A DNA stretch of 32,793 nt from a bacterium BMS3Abin03 (lineage in GTDB: Bacteria > Bacteroidota > Ignavibacteria > Ignavibacteriales > Ignavibacteriaceae), in contig BDSV01000117.1 of NCBI GenBank assembly GCA_002898075.1, positions 1 to 32,793 of the forward strand. Reading direction: 5' to 3'. This document shows, one piece after another, positions 7,459-17,127 of the stretch (its first letter is position 1; every line of letters starts with the position of its first letter). Position numbers and translations under genes: made by a program. The notes under the pieces are model-generated. The model worked only from the letters and a program-made list of their open reading frames with translations. It ran no database searches and was not told the origin of the DNA.

Positions 7459-9969
7459 ATGGATAATTTAAAAACCGGTATCGATTTTAGTAAACTTACA
7501 ATTGAAGAAAGTTTAAAACAGCTTAATGTCGATCTACAAAACGGACTATCACAAGAGGAAGTTGAAATAAGACTTAAGCAGTTCGGACCAAACGCTCTTG
7601 AAGAAAAAAAGGCAAGCGCGCTGCTTAAATTTCTATCTTACTTTTGGGGACCTATTCCCTGGATGATTGAAATTGCAGCTATACTTTCCGCAACCATTCA
7701 GCATTGGCCCGATTTTTTTATTATTTTGTTTCTTCTCCTATTCAATGCTTCTGTCGGTTTCTGGCAGGAACACCAGGCAGCCAGTGCAGTTGAAGCTTTA
7801 AAAAAACAATTGGCTATGAAAGGTCGCGCTAAGCGTAATAGAAAATGGATGGAAGTGGACTCTTCACAATTAGTACCCGGCGACATTGTACGAATAAGAC
7901 CCGGCGACATTATTCCCGCTGATACAAAATTGATAGAAGGTGATTACCTTAGCGTCGATCAATCTGCATTAACCGGTGAGTCGCTGCCGGTAACGAGAAA
8001 GGCAGGAGAAATTGTTTTCTCGGGGTCTATTGCTAAACAAGGAGAAATGGTGGCATTAGTAATTACAACGGGAAAAGACACTTTCTTTGGACAAACCGCC
8101 AAGCTCGTATCCGAGGCAAAATCCGTATCTCACTTTCAAAAAGCTGTTTTGAAGATTGGGGATTACCTAATCTATTTGAGTTTGGGACTTGCAGCTATTC
8201 TTGTTCTCGATGAACTTTTCAGAGGTTCTTCATTTATTACTTTAATTCAATTCACATTAATTTTAGTAGTCGCAGCCATTCCAGCCGCTATGCCTGCTGT
8301 TCTTTCCGTAACAATGGCTATCGGGGCAATGGTGCTTGCAAAGAAAAAAGCCATTGTAACCCGGTTAGAATCAATTGAAGAAATGGCGGGAATGGACATT
8401 TTATGCTCGGACAAAACCGGAACTTTAACACAGAATAAGCTTACACTGGGGGAACCCGCGCCATTCGGTGCGGATAATCAGCAGGATGTTGTTCTTGCGG
8501 GAGCATTAGCATCTAAAGCTGAAAATCAAGATGCAATCGATTTAGCAGTTATCGCCGGTCTTTCGGATCCAAAAGTTTTAGAACTCTACACCCAGCAGAA
8601 ATTTTTCCCCTTCGATCCGGTTCATAAGCGTACAGAAGCAGAAATCACAGCAAAAGACGGAAGCTCTTTTAAAGTAACAAAGGGAGCGCCGCAAGTTATT
8701 ATTGATATGTGTAATCTTCCTAAAGAAAAAGTGGAATCCATACAAACCAAAGTTAATGAATATGCTAAAAAGGGATATCGTACGCTTGGGGTTGCTCGAA
8801 CCGATGAAAATAATAATTGGAAATTTTTAGGATTACTGCCGTTATTCGATCCGCCGCGCGAAGATTCGGCAGATATGATAAAACGTGCACAGGAACACGG
8901 CATTGAAGTCAAGATGGTTACAGGAGACAATGCAGCAATAGGAAAACAAATTGCCTCGGAATTGGGACTTAAAACTAATATTCACACAGCAAGCGAGTTT
9001 TTTAAGAAGGGAGTAGATGAAGAAGACCTTTCATCAAAAATGCTTGAGAAAGTAGAAAAAGCCGATGGATTTGCAGAAGTGTTTCCAAAACATAAATACG
9101 AAATTGTTAAAGCGTTGCAAGCTCGGGGTCATATTGCAGGTATGACAGGGGATGGAGTTAACGATGCACCGGCGCTAAAACAGGCAAATATTGGTATTGC
9201 CGTTAGCGGAGCAACCGATGCTGCACGGGCGGCGGCGGCATTAGTATTAACAGCTCCCGGTCTCTCGGTTATTATAAAAGCAATAGAGGAAGCCCGGATG
9301 ATCTTCGAGCGTATGAATTCTTATGCAATCTACCGAATTACCGAAACCATTCGTATTATGTTTTTTGTTGTTCTCGCAATGATGGTTTTTAACTTTTACC
9401 CTATTACATCGGTTATGATAATTTTGCTCGCTGTTCTTAACGATCTGCCGATTATGACGATCGCTTATGACAACACCTGGCTCGATCCGAAACCGGTGCG
9501 ATGGGATATGCACCGCGTTCTTACGCTTTCAACCACTTTAGGACTTCTAGGAGTCATCGAAACATTTTTACTGCTTGCTATCGCAAGGTTATGGCTGGGA
9601 TTAGATGTTGCCCATCTACAATCATTCATCTATTTGAAATTAGCTGTTGCCGGACATATGACATTGTTTGTTGTACGTACTAAAAAACCATTTTTATCAA
9701 AACCCTTTCCTGCAAAAATACTTTTATTTGCCATTCTCGGAACGCAAGTTTTGGCGGCTGCTATAGTTGGATTTGGCATCTTCGTACCAAATATTCCATG
9801 GAGTTATGTAGGACTGATTTGGGTTTATTGTATTATTTGGGCATTTATTGAAGATTGGGCAAAATTACAAATGTATAAACATCTTAATTTAACGGGCAAA
9901 CGACATACGGGTTTCTTAAAAATATTAAAAACTCCATTACACGAACATGGCTATTTGAGAAACAAATAA
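7459..9969 (+). CDS. P-type ATPase, P3A (plasma-membrane H+-ATPase-like), copy 2
   Basis: 836 aa; LTGESLPVTR, CSDKTGTLTQN, MVTGDN, MTGDGVNDAPAL; AIPAAMPAVLSVTMAIGA; LNDLPIMTIAYDN. Paralog of 883-3540. RBS gagg at 7449-7452. Confidence 0.93.
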   Translation: MDNLKTGIDFSKLTIEESLKQLNVDLQNGLSQEEVEIRLKQFGPNALEEKKASALLKFLSYFWGPIPWMIEIAAILSATIQHWPDFFIILFLLLFNASVGFWQEHQAASAVEALKKQLAMKGRAKRNRKWMEVDSSQLVPGDIVRIRPGDIIPADTKLIEGDYLSVDQSALTGESLPVTRKAGEIVFSGSIAKQGEMVALVITTGKDTFFGQTAKLVSEAKSVSHFQKAVLKIGDYLIYLSLGLAAILVLDELFRGSSFITLIQFTLILVVAAIPAAMPAVLSVTMAIGAMVLAKKKAIVTRLESIEEMAGMDILCSDKTGTLTQNKLTLGEPAPFGADNQQDVVLAGALASKAENQDAIDLAVIAGLSDPKVLELYTQQKFFPFDPVHKRTEAEITAKDGSSFKVTKGAPQVIIDMCNLPKEKVESIQTKVNEYAKKGYRTLGVARTDENNNWKFLGLLPLFDPPREDSADMIKRAQEHGIEVKMVTGDNAAIGKQIASELGLKTNIHTASEFFKKGVDEEDLSSKMLEKVEKADGFAEVFPKHKYEIVKALQARGHIAGMTGDGVNDAPALKQANIGIAVSGATDAARAAAALVLTAPGLSVIIKAIEEARMIFERMNSYAIYRITETIRIMFFVVLAMMVFNFYPITSVMIILLAVLNDLPIMTIAYDNTWLDPKPVRWDMHRVLTLSTTLGLLGVIETFLLLAIARLWLGLDVAHLQSFIYLKLAVAGHMTLFVVRTKKPFLSKPFPAKILLFAILGTQVLAAAIVGFGIFVPNIPWSYVGLIWVYCIIWAFIEDWAKLQMYKHLNLTGKRHTGFLKILKTPLHEHGYLRNK

Positions 9970-10049
9970 ATTGTTTTATTCCTTTATTATCGAGATGGTC
10001 AATTGTGATGCTGAAAATATTTGAAAAGAATTTATGTATATCTTTTACA

Positions 10050-10139
10050 AATTGGTTTTCGGATTTTGGTTCTATTATAAACTAACCTTTATCCTATCTT
10101 AAAAAGAGATGAGTTTATTGTAAAATCCGAAAACCGATT
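10050..10139. repeat. Nested palindromic intergenic element, copy 1
   Basis: AATTGGTTTTCGGATTTT (10050-10067) / AAAATCCGAAAACCGATT (10122-10139), 17/18 complementary; internal ACCTTTATCCTATCTTAAAAAGAGATGAG. Confidence 0.8.
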
Positions 10140-10230
10140 AAAATAGTGCATATTAAACAGTTAATAATTCAAGTTATCGTTTCATTACCGCCGGGATTAA
10201 GAGCTTGTGTGAAAATATCATTAATGTAAA

Positions 10231-10269
10231 AAACCCCATCCCCAAACCCCTTCCCTTGAAAAGGGAAGG
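10231..10269. repeat. CCCCATCCCCAAACCCCTTCCC...GGGAAGG-type repeat hairpin
   Basis: CCTTCCCTT (10249-10257)-GAA-AAGGGAAGG (10261-10269) preceded by AAACCCCATCCCCAAACC; resembles a widespread intergenic repeat type; may also act as a bidirectional terminator between convergent genes. Confidence 0.5.
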
Positions 10270-10295
10270 CGGTTAGCCCGAGTAAATTATTACAA

Positions 10296-11609
10296 CTATT
10301 CATTACCGGTATTATGTAACTTCCCAAAACCGCGCTTCGATAAATATCTATACAACGATTCTATTATAACGGCTGCTGCAAAGGTTACTAAGGTACCGTA
10401 AAAAACCATTTTTTGGTCGCGCCACTGGAAATACATTAATAAAATAAATACCGCAAGCACTACAATAAAATTAAACACTACCCAAAAGCGGCTGCCGCCA
10501 ATTTCTTTTATTAATATTAGATGTGAATAAATAACGAACAAATATATTATTGTAAATACCGCACTCGTAATTGCGGCAATTCCCCCGATATTAAACAGGA
10601 GTGCAAATATTAACCCCAATGCGGCGGTAAAGTAAAGCCCCTCATTTGTACCGAACCAAACCTTCCGCTCAAAAATTTCAGGTAGTTCACCTTCTTTGGC
10701 AAAAGAGTATGCAACATTTGCTCCGCCGTACAAAGTAGCATTAAGCGCCGATGAAATTGAAAACAATGCACCGATAGATATTAACAAAAATCCAAACTGC
10801 CCTAAGAATGGCTGAGCTGCAACTGCTAAAGCATTATCCTGTGCTTTTATTAATGCATCTATCGGCAGATTACCCACAGCAACCAATGCAACCGAAATAT
10901 AAACAAACGCTACAACCGCAATACTTATATAAATCGCTTTCGGAACATTCTTTTTCGGTTTCTCCATATTTTCAGAAATATTGGTTATTAAACCAAATCC
11001 CATGTAAGAAAGGAAGAAAATAACAGAAGCATTTACCAGCCCGCTTACATGTCCTGCATCAAATGCAGGTACAATATAATCCGGTTTTATCATCAGAAAA
11101 CCGAAAACGATAAAGACACCTAAAATTAATAACTTTATCAAAACAATATATACTTCGGTTTTCCCCACAGCTTTTGAACCGAAAAAATTCAACACGGTAA
11201 AAAACGAAATAACTACGGTTTCGGTAATGCCCATCGCTATTGAGGAAACGGGTATATTAAGCAACGGCAGAAAGTACCCGGCAAAACCTTTGGCAAACAT
11301 AGAAATAGACACCACATAGCTAAACCACATCAAAATACTTAAGCTGCCTGTTACAATCGTATCACCAAATCCTCTAAGTATAAATGCAATCGGTCCGGCA
11401 TTAGAAACAATTTTAGCACCCATTTTTGTATATGAGTAAGCTACCGTAAGTGCGAATAACCCGGAAAGCACAAAAGCTTCCGGCAGATCCTGTTTTGCAA
11501 TCTGAGCGCCCACACCAAAGATTGCAAAAATACTTGCTCCAATCATTGTTCCAACTGCAATAGAAATTGCCTGGGTTAAACTGATTTTTCGTTTGTTATT
11601 ATTTTCCAT
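10296..11609 (-). CDS. APC-family amino acid permease, copy 2
   Basis: 437 aa multi-TM; AVGTMIGASIFAIFGVGAQIA; ISIGALFSISSALNATLYGGANVAYSFAKEGELP. Confidence 0.88.
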   Translation of the reverse strand: MENNNKRKISLTQAISIAVGTMIGASIFAIFGVGAQIAKQDLPEAFVLSGLFALTVAYSYTKMGAKIVSNAGPIAFILRGFGDTIVTGSLSILMWFSYVVSISMFAKGFAGYFLPLLNIPVSSIAMGITETVVISFFTVLNFFGSKAVGKTEVYIVLIKLLILGVFIVFGFLMIKPDYIVPAFDAGHVSGLVNASVIFFLSYMGFGLITNISENMEKPKKNVPKAIYISIAVVAFVYISVALVAVGNLPIDALIKAQDNALAVAAQPFLGQFGFLLISIGALFSISSALNATLYGGANVAYSFAKEGELPEIFERKVWFGTNEGLYFTAALGLIFALLFNIGGIAAITSAVFTIIYLFVIYSHLILIKEIGGSRFWVVFNFIVVLAVFILLMYFQWRDQKMVFYGTLVTFAAAVIIESLYRYLSKRGFGKLHNTGNE

Positions 11610-11776
11610 TGATCTTACACATCACAAAAATTTACAAATAATATATAATAATATAATAAATGGTAACGAATAGTTTAACAAATAATTTTGATATACTTAC
11701 GTTTGACCGGCTGCGTGGTTACTACAGATAAAATTGTTAATTTTGTTGAAGAATAAAAAAGTAATCCTGATCAGCT

Positions 11777-13897
11777 ATGAACATTTATTCACTACCGGCA
11801 ATTATATCTTTCACTGTAAATTTCAGTATCTGGCTCATAATACTTTTAGATAATCCGAAATCATCGGTTAACCGTGCATTTTCAATTTTTGTATTCAGTT
11901 TTGCTCTGTGGAACGTTTCTGAAATAATAATTCTGAACAGTGCAAATGCAGAAAGCGCATTATTTGCTGCGCAGATTTTGTACAGGATAATCTTTTTAAC
12001 GCCTGCACTTTTTGTTATCACCGCATATTTTTTCCCGAAGAACTTTCATCCTTTTACAAAAAGAATATCATTTTTTGTAATTCTTTTTGCAATCCCGGTA
12101 ATATTGCTCGCTCTTTCCTTCCCCAATTTTCAATTAAAGTTAATTCCAATTGAAGAATTTCAAAAAACATATTATTATGAATTTAATTATAAAGGAGACG
12201 TTAAATTTATTCTCCTTTTACTATGTGCTCTAACCTATGTTGTATGGGGTACAACTGTATTGATTCTTAAAATTTCGAAGCTTAGAACTGTTAGACAAAA
12301 AAACCAAACAAAATTTTTATTGACGGGAATTTTGTCAATTTTTATTCTCTATATTTTAATAAATCTATTACGAACAGTTTTAGAACAAACAGTTTCATAT
12401 TATTTTCTTGCAACAATTCTAACTTTCTTAATAAGTTTGTTCTTTCTACTTGCTTTAGTAAAATATAAAATTTTCAATATCACCAGGTTAATTAAAGGTG
12501 GTATTACATATTCTATCTTATCTTCTATAGTTCTTGCAGTTTATTTTATAATAATTCATGGATTGAGTAAAAGCTTAGAAAACTTTTTCCGGATAGATTC
12601 TAATATAATTAATGCGCTAATAATTCTGCTTCTTTTTTTCTTTATCCTGCCGCTGGAAAGAAAACTTCAAACGCTAATTGATAAAATTATAAAACGGGAT
12701 ATTGTAAAATACCGTCATAATTTTTACAAACTGTCGCGCAGTCTTTTAAATTATTATGAGCCGGAAACTTTCTTCAAAAAGATTAACGATTTTTTAGAGT
12801 ATAATTTTAACTCTGCAAAAATTTATACATTCGTTATAGATAAAGATGAAGAAAGATTTATAGAACTGAAAAACTCAACTGTTTCTATATCATTTAAAAA
12901 AGATGACTGGTTTGTTAGGCAAATTATCAGGTATAAAAGAGCCGTAGAGTTATACGAATTGAGACATCATCAGATTGCTGCCGAACAATTAGAATATTTA
13001 AAAGAAAAAGATATACGGGTAATCTTACCTCTTATTTTTGAAAATAAACTGGCAACCATAATTATGCTTTCGGCCAAAAAATTCAAAGTCGATTATTCCG
13101 AAGAAGAATTAGAACGGCTCTCAATATTCGCTAACGAAATTGCAATTGCTTACCAGCGCAATAAAATTATTGAAGATTTACAGGAAAGAACCAAGGAAAG
13201 ATTCCGGCTTGAAAAACTGGCTGCGTTGGGAGAATTAACAGCCGGTGTTGCCCACGAAATTCGGAACCCGTTAAATACGATTTCCGTTGCCGCTGAAACA
13301 ATGCTAAAGAAAAAAATATCAGATGAAGATCAGAAAGATTTACAGAACTACATACTTGAAGAAGCAAAAAGATTAGAACATATTTTACAAGATTTTCTTA
13401 GTTTCTCAAAACCGCGTACTGCAGTAATCGAAGATGTAAACCTGCAGGAACTTTTTGACCGCGTTATTATAGCATTGCAGGCAAGAAATGACAATGATTT
13501 TATCATCAGGCGAGAAATTAAACTGAGCAAAGATTATATAAGCAGCAATAAAGAATTGTTATTCCAAATATTGCTTAATTTGGGAATTAACGCTATCGAA
13601 GCCATCGAACAAAGATGCAGGGAGTTTCCTGATTTTGAGTGTGATAAGGGATTGATTATATTAAAAGTTTTTGAAAATGAAGAAAACATTATTATTTCGG
13701 TTTCAGATAACGGAACCGGAATAAAACCTGAGAATACCGATTCTGTTTTCAACCCGTTTTTTACAACAAAAGAAACCGGAACAGGATTAGGATTGTCTAT
13801 TGTTCACATCCTTGTGGAAAGTTTAAATGGTAGAATTAAATTAAATTCATGGTTGGGAAAAACGGAATTTTCATTATTATTTAAAAAGAATTATTAA
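11777..13897 (+). CDS. Membrane sensor histidine kinase (multi-TM N-term, GAF-like region, HisKA, HATPase_c)
   Basis: 706 aa; H-box VAHEIRNPLNTISVAAETML; N-box ILLNLGINAIEAI; G boxes VSDNGTGIKPENTDSVFNPFFTTKETGTGLGLSIV. Confidence 0.93.
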   Translation: MNIYSLPAIISFTVNFSIWLIILLDNPKSSVNRAFSIFVFSFALWNVSEIIILNSANAESALFAAQILYRIIFLTPALFVITAYFFPKNFHPFTKRISFFVILFAIPVILLALSFPNFQLKLIPIEEFQKTYYYEFNYKGDVKFILLLLCALTYVVWGTTVLILKISKLRTVRQKNQTKFLLTGILSIFILYILINLLRTVLEQTVSYYFLATILTFLISLFFLLALVKYKIFNITRLIKGGITYSILSSIVLAVYFIIIHGLSKSLENFFRIDSNIINALIILLLFFFILPLERKLQTLIDKIIKRDIVKYRHNFYKLSRSLLNYYEPETFFKKINDFLEYNFNSAKIYTFVIDKDEERFIELKNSTVSISFKKDDWFVRQIIRYKRAVELYELRHHQIAAEQLEYLKEKDIRVILPLIFENKLATIIMLSAKKFKVDYSEEELERLSIFANEIAIAYQRNKIIEDLQERTKERFRLEKLAALGELTAGVAHEIRNPLNTISVAAETMLKKKISDEDQKDLQNYILEEAKRLEHILQDFLSFSKPRTAVIEDVNLQELFDRVIIALQARNDNDFIIRREIKLSKDYISSNKELLFQILLNLGINAIEAIEQRCREFPDFECDKGLIILKVFENEENIIISVSDNGTGIKPENTDSVFNPFFTTKETGTGLGLSIVHILVESLNGRIKLNSWLGKTEFSLLFKKNY

Positions 13898-13908
13898 ACT
13901 TAATTTGG

Positions 13909-15321
13909 ATGATGGAAAAATTTAAAGCGACAATATTAATAGTTGATGATGAAGAGAAAACCCGCAAAGTTTTAAAAATTGATTTGCAGGATAATTACAG
14001 AGTACTGCTCGCAAAAAATGGGAACGAAGCGGTTCAATTACTAAAAGATAATAATATTCACCTGATACTTTCAGACCTGAGAATGCCTGATATGGATGGA
14101 CTCGAGCTTTTATATTTTGTTCAACAGAAGCATCCTAACATTCCGGTTATAATTATTACTGCTTACGGCAGCGTAGAAAATGCAGTTGAAGCTATGAAAA
14201 TGGGCGCTTACGATTACATACTAAAACCGGTTAAGATAGATGAACTTGATACGTTGATAAATAAATCACTGCATTTGGGCAGATTAATAAGTGAAAACAT
14301 AGAACTTAAAGAGCGGCTGAAAAAATACGAAGGTTTCAATGAAATAATAACCATAAATCCTAAAATCAAATCGTTATTTGAAAAGATAAATCATGTTGCA
14401 GATACTCCGGCAACAGTGTTAATTGAGGGTGAATCGGGAACGGGTAAACAACTCTTTGCACAGGCAGTTCACTATCTTAGTAAAAGAGCCGATAAGCCCT
14501 TCATTGAAATTAATTGCGGAGCAATTCCTCATGATTTATTAGAGAGTGAATTATTCGGACATGAAAAAGGGTCTTTTACAGGTGCGGTAACTACAAGGAA
14601 AGGCAAATTTGAATTGGCTGACAACGGAACATTGTTCTTAGATGAAATAGGAGAAATGCCGCTCGATCTCCAGGTGAAATTATTGCATGTTTTAGAAAAC
14701 CAAAAGTTTACAAGAGTGGGGGGTACCAAATTTTTTGAAACCGACACGAGAATAGTTGCAGCCACAAATCGCAATTTACAAGAAGAAGTTACAAACGGAA
14801 ATTTCAGGCAGGATCTTTACTACCGTTTGAAAGTAGTTTCCCTGTTTATTCCACCGCTTCGCGAGAGAAAGGAAGACATCCCGCTTCTTGTGAAACATTT
14901 TCTTAAAAAGCATCAAAACCTGAACCCTGAAAACAATCTGATAATTACCGATGAAGCTATTAAAATACTGCAAAAATATAATTGGCCCGGCAATATTCGT
15001 GAATTGGAAAATACAATTCTGCAGGCAGTAATTCTTGCAGCAAATGGTTTTATCACACCCGATTTGCTTCCTGAAGAAATAAAAAATTTCTACGAACTGA
15101 ACTATAAAGATCTGCCGCTTACAAAGGATGCACTTCAAGAAGAAAAAAAGAAGGGAACTGAAAAAATAATCGATGACCTGGAATATAAATTTTTAATCAA
15201 TCTTCTTAAAAAAACCTCCGGCAATATTAGTCACGCTGCAGAATTAAGCGGTTACAACCGCAGACAAATACAAAATCTAATTAAAAAACACAATATTAAA
15301 ACAGACGACTTCAGGTATTAA
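13909..15321 (+). CDS. NtrC-family sigma54-dependent response regulator
   Basis: 470 aa; REC (ILIVDDEEKTRKVL...LILSDLRMPDMDG); Walker A GESGTGKQ; GSFTGA (GAFTGA variant); Fis-type HTH NISHAAELSGYNRRQIQNLIKKH. Confidence 0.95.
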   Translation: MMEKFKATILIVDDEEKTRKVLKIDLQDNYRVLLAKNGNEAVQLLKDNNIHLILSDLRMPDMDGLELLYFVQQKHPNIPVIIITAYGSVENAVEAMKMGAYDYILKPVKIDELDTLINKSLHLGRLISENIELKERLKKYEGFNEIITINPKIKSLFEKINHVADTPATVLIEGESGTGKQLFAQAVHYLSKRADKPFIEINCGAIPHDLLESELFGHEKGSFTGAVTTRKGKFELADNGTLFLDEIGEMPLDLQVKLLHVLENQKFTRVGGTKFFETDTRIVAATNRNLQEEVTNGNFRQDLYYRLKVVSLFIPPLRERKEDIPLLVKHFLKKHQNLNPENNLIITDEAIKILQKYNWPGNIRELENTILQAVILAANGFITPDLLPEEIKNFYELNYKDLPLTKDALQEEKKKGTEKIIDDLEYKFLINLLKKTSGNISHAAELSGYNRRQIQNLIKKHNIKTDDFRY

Positions 15322-15376
15322 CCCGGGAATTATTTACTGTGCATTTAATTTGTGGAGAAGATATAATATAATTTCT

Positions 15377-15485
15377 ATTTGGTTCTCGGATTTTTCCATG
15401 TTCTTCTCTCTTTTTACCTGTCCCGACTTTTGCGGGAAGAGAGATTTGAGTGAATTCGTTAAAAACCAAAATCCGAAAACCAAAT
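15377..15485. repeat. Nested palindromic intergenic element, copy 2 (inverted relative to copy 3)
   Basis: ATTTGGTTCTCGGATTTTT (15377-15395) / AAAATCCGAAAACCAAAT (15468-15485); minus-strand interior matches copy 3 with a CCCGCAAAAGTCGGGACAGG-like loop insertion. Confidence 0.8.
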
Positions 15486-15696
15486 TATAAATAGACTGAG
15501 TGCAACTTTTTTTATTACCGGATTAATAGTGCGTAATTTTATTTCACACTTACAATTTGCATTAAGCTCCAAAAAGAAAGTCTTGGTTTTTTTACTGCGA
15601 AATCAGAGTTCCCAAATTATAATCTTTCAATACAAATAATTATCACCCGTTTTTGTAACTTCTTATATTATAATTACTTATACCCAATTAATATTC

Positions 15697-15713
15697 TTGG
15701 CACTTGCTTTGTT
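15697..15713 (+). promoter_or_regulatory. Putative sigma54 (-24/-12) promoter of SPW-repeat gene
   Basis: TTGGCACTTGCTTTGTT: TGGCAC-N5-TTGT, GG-N10-GT (consensus GG-N10-GC), 62 nt upstream of the ATG and directly downstream of a sigma54 activator gene. Confidence 0.55.
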
Positions 15714-15774
15714 TTATAAAAAGTAGTTCTGTAATTAATGATTATTTATTCACGAAACAAATGAGGTAAACAAA

Positions 15775-16110
15775 ATGTGGCAAGGATGGACAAACGGAAT
15801 AATCGGTGTTTGGCTTTTCATAGCTGCTTTCCTAAGTTTTACACCACAAGGAAATATGTGGAATCTTCTTATTATAGGAATTGTAGCAGCTATAGTCGGC
15901 TTTACAATGGTTAAAGAAAAACCATGGCAAGCCTGGTTAACTGGTATAGTTGGTATCTGGTTAATTATCGCAGCTTTCATACCGGGTTTAACAATGCAAT
16001 TAGGTAATGAATGGAATGCAATTATTTCAGGAATTTTGCTGATGATCGGTGGTTTTAGTGCGCTTGGTCGAACGAACGAAATAACAGATACTCATGCACA
16101 TGCTCATTAA
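15775..16110 (+). CDS. SPW-repeat membrane protein
   Basis: 111 aa, two related halves (WQGWTNGIIGVWLFIAAFLSF / WQAWLTGIVGIWLIIAAFIPG), His-rich tail THAHAH; start preceded by aggtaa. Confidence 0.8.
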   Translation: MWQGWTNGIIGVWLFIAAFLSFTPQGNMWNLLIIGIVAAIVGFTMVKEKPWQAWLTGIVGIWLIIAAFIPGLTMQLGNEWNAIISGILLMIGGFSALGRTNEITDTHAHAH

Positions 16111-16233
16111 CAAAGCTTTATTGGAATTATGACTTTCGATGATGATTGTTTTGATTAGTTTTTATAAAACTAAGATTGACATAATAAAAAATAGATGATG
16201 CGATAAAAAAGTTTTGATATTGAGTTTCCCAGC

Positions 16234-16267
16234 AAACCGGATTACAAAAATGTTATCCGGTTTTTTT
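16234..16267 (+). terminator. Intrinsic terminator after SPW gene
   Basis: AAACCGGAT (16234-16242)...ATCCGGTTT (16255-16263), 9-bp stem followed by a T-run. Confidence 0.75.
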
Positions 16268-16340
16268 ATTAATGAACTTGACTCGTTATTAAAGATAATT
16301 TATTTTTGTAAGTAAGTGATTACATAACTATTATGGCGCT

Positions 16341-16928
16341 ATGGAAAAGCTGAATACCGAGATCAGACAAAAGCAGATTAAAAAAGCAGTCCTTCAGATT
16401 ATTTCTACAAAGGGACTAGGGAAATTATCCACCAGGAACCTTGCCGATAAAGTCGGTGTTACCGAAGGTGCGCTGTTCAGGCATTTTAAATCTAAAAGAG
16501 ATATTATGCTCTCTATAATTGATGATGTAAAGAATGATCTTCTTGAACAGATGAAAAAAATAGCTGACTCAAACTTAAAGGCAAATGTAAAACTTCTTAA
16601 ATTCTTATGTGCTCATGTCCGGTATTTAATTAAGAATAAGGGTATTACTATTCTTCTTTTTTCCGAAGCGACATATATGGATGATAAGGAGATGAAAAAA
16701 AGATTGTTCGATATTCTTTCTTTCCAAAAAAACTATGTGAAAAAAATAATTAAGGAGGGTATCGATGATGGATTATGGAATAAAAAAATAAACGCCGATA
16801 ATGTTGCGGTTCTTTATATGGGAATACCGATTACTCTTAATATAGAACTGATTTTAAACAGGAAAGAATTTAAGCAGGAAAATTTCTGCCGTAAAATGTT
16901 CGGGCTTCTTGAACGGGTTTTGAAATAA
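16341..16928 (+). CDS. TetR/AcrR family transcriptional regulator
   Basis: 195 aa; N-term HTH QIISTKGLGKLSTRNLADKVGVTEGALFRHFKSKRDIMLSII. Confidence 0.93.
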   Translation: MEKLNTEIRQKQIKKAVLQIISTKGLGKLSTRNLADKVGVTEGALFRHFKSKRDIMLSIIDDVKNDLLEQMKKIADSNLKANVKLLKFLCAHVRYLIKNKGITILLFSEATYMDDKEMKKRLFDILSFQKNYVKKIIKEGIDDGLWNKKINADNVAVLYMGIPITLNIELILNRKEFKQENFCRKMFGLLERVLK

Positions 16929-17127
16929 TAAAATAACATACGGGTCGGGGCTAAAGAGCTGGTACCGCTGCAATGAATGCACCCGGTGTTGATAGAGAAA
17001 AAGAGGGACAACTGTTTACTTATGCCGGTTTAGTCGAAGACAGCTTTCAGTTATTTTGGCACTTGTAGTTGTGTGACAACGTCAAAATAATTATGTACAT
17101 TTAAATTAACAAATTGAAAAGGGTGAC

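Noticed and set aside
7698-9683. ORFs opposite or out of frame within P3A ATPase copy 2 (including 9247-9513 - and 9501-9683 +)
   Set aside because: Overlap a strong conserved CDS with compositionally odd translations; no motifs.
17057-17072. TGGCACTTGTAGTTGT upstream of FmdE as a sigma54 promoter
   Set aside because: -24 half is good but the GG to -12 spacing is off by one nucleotide (GG-N10-TG; GT only at N11).
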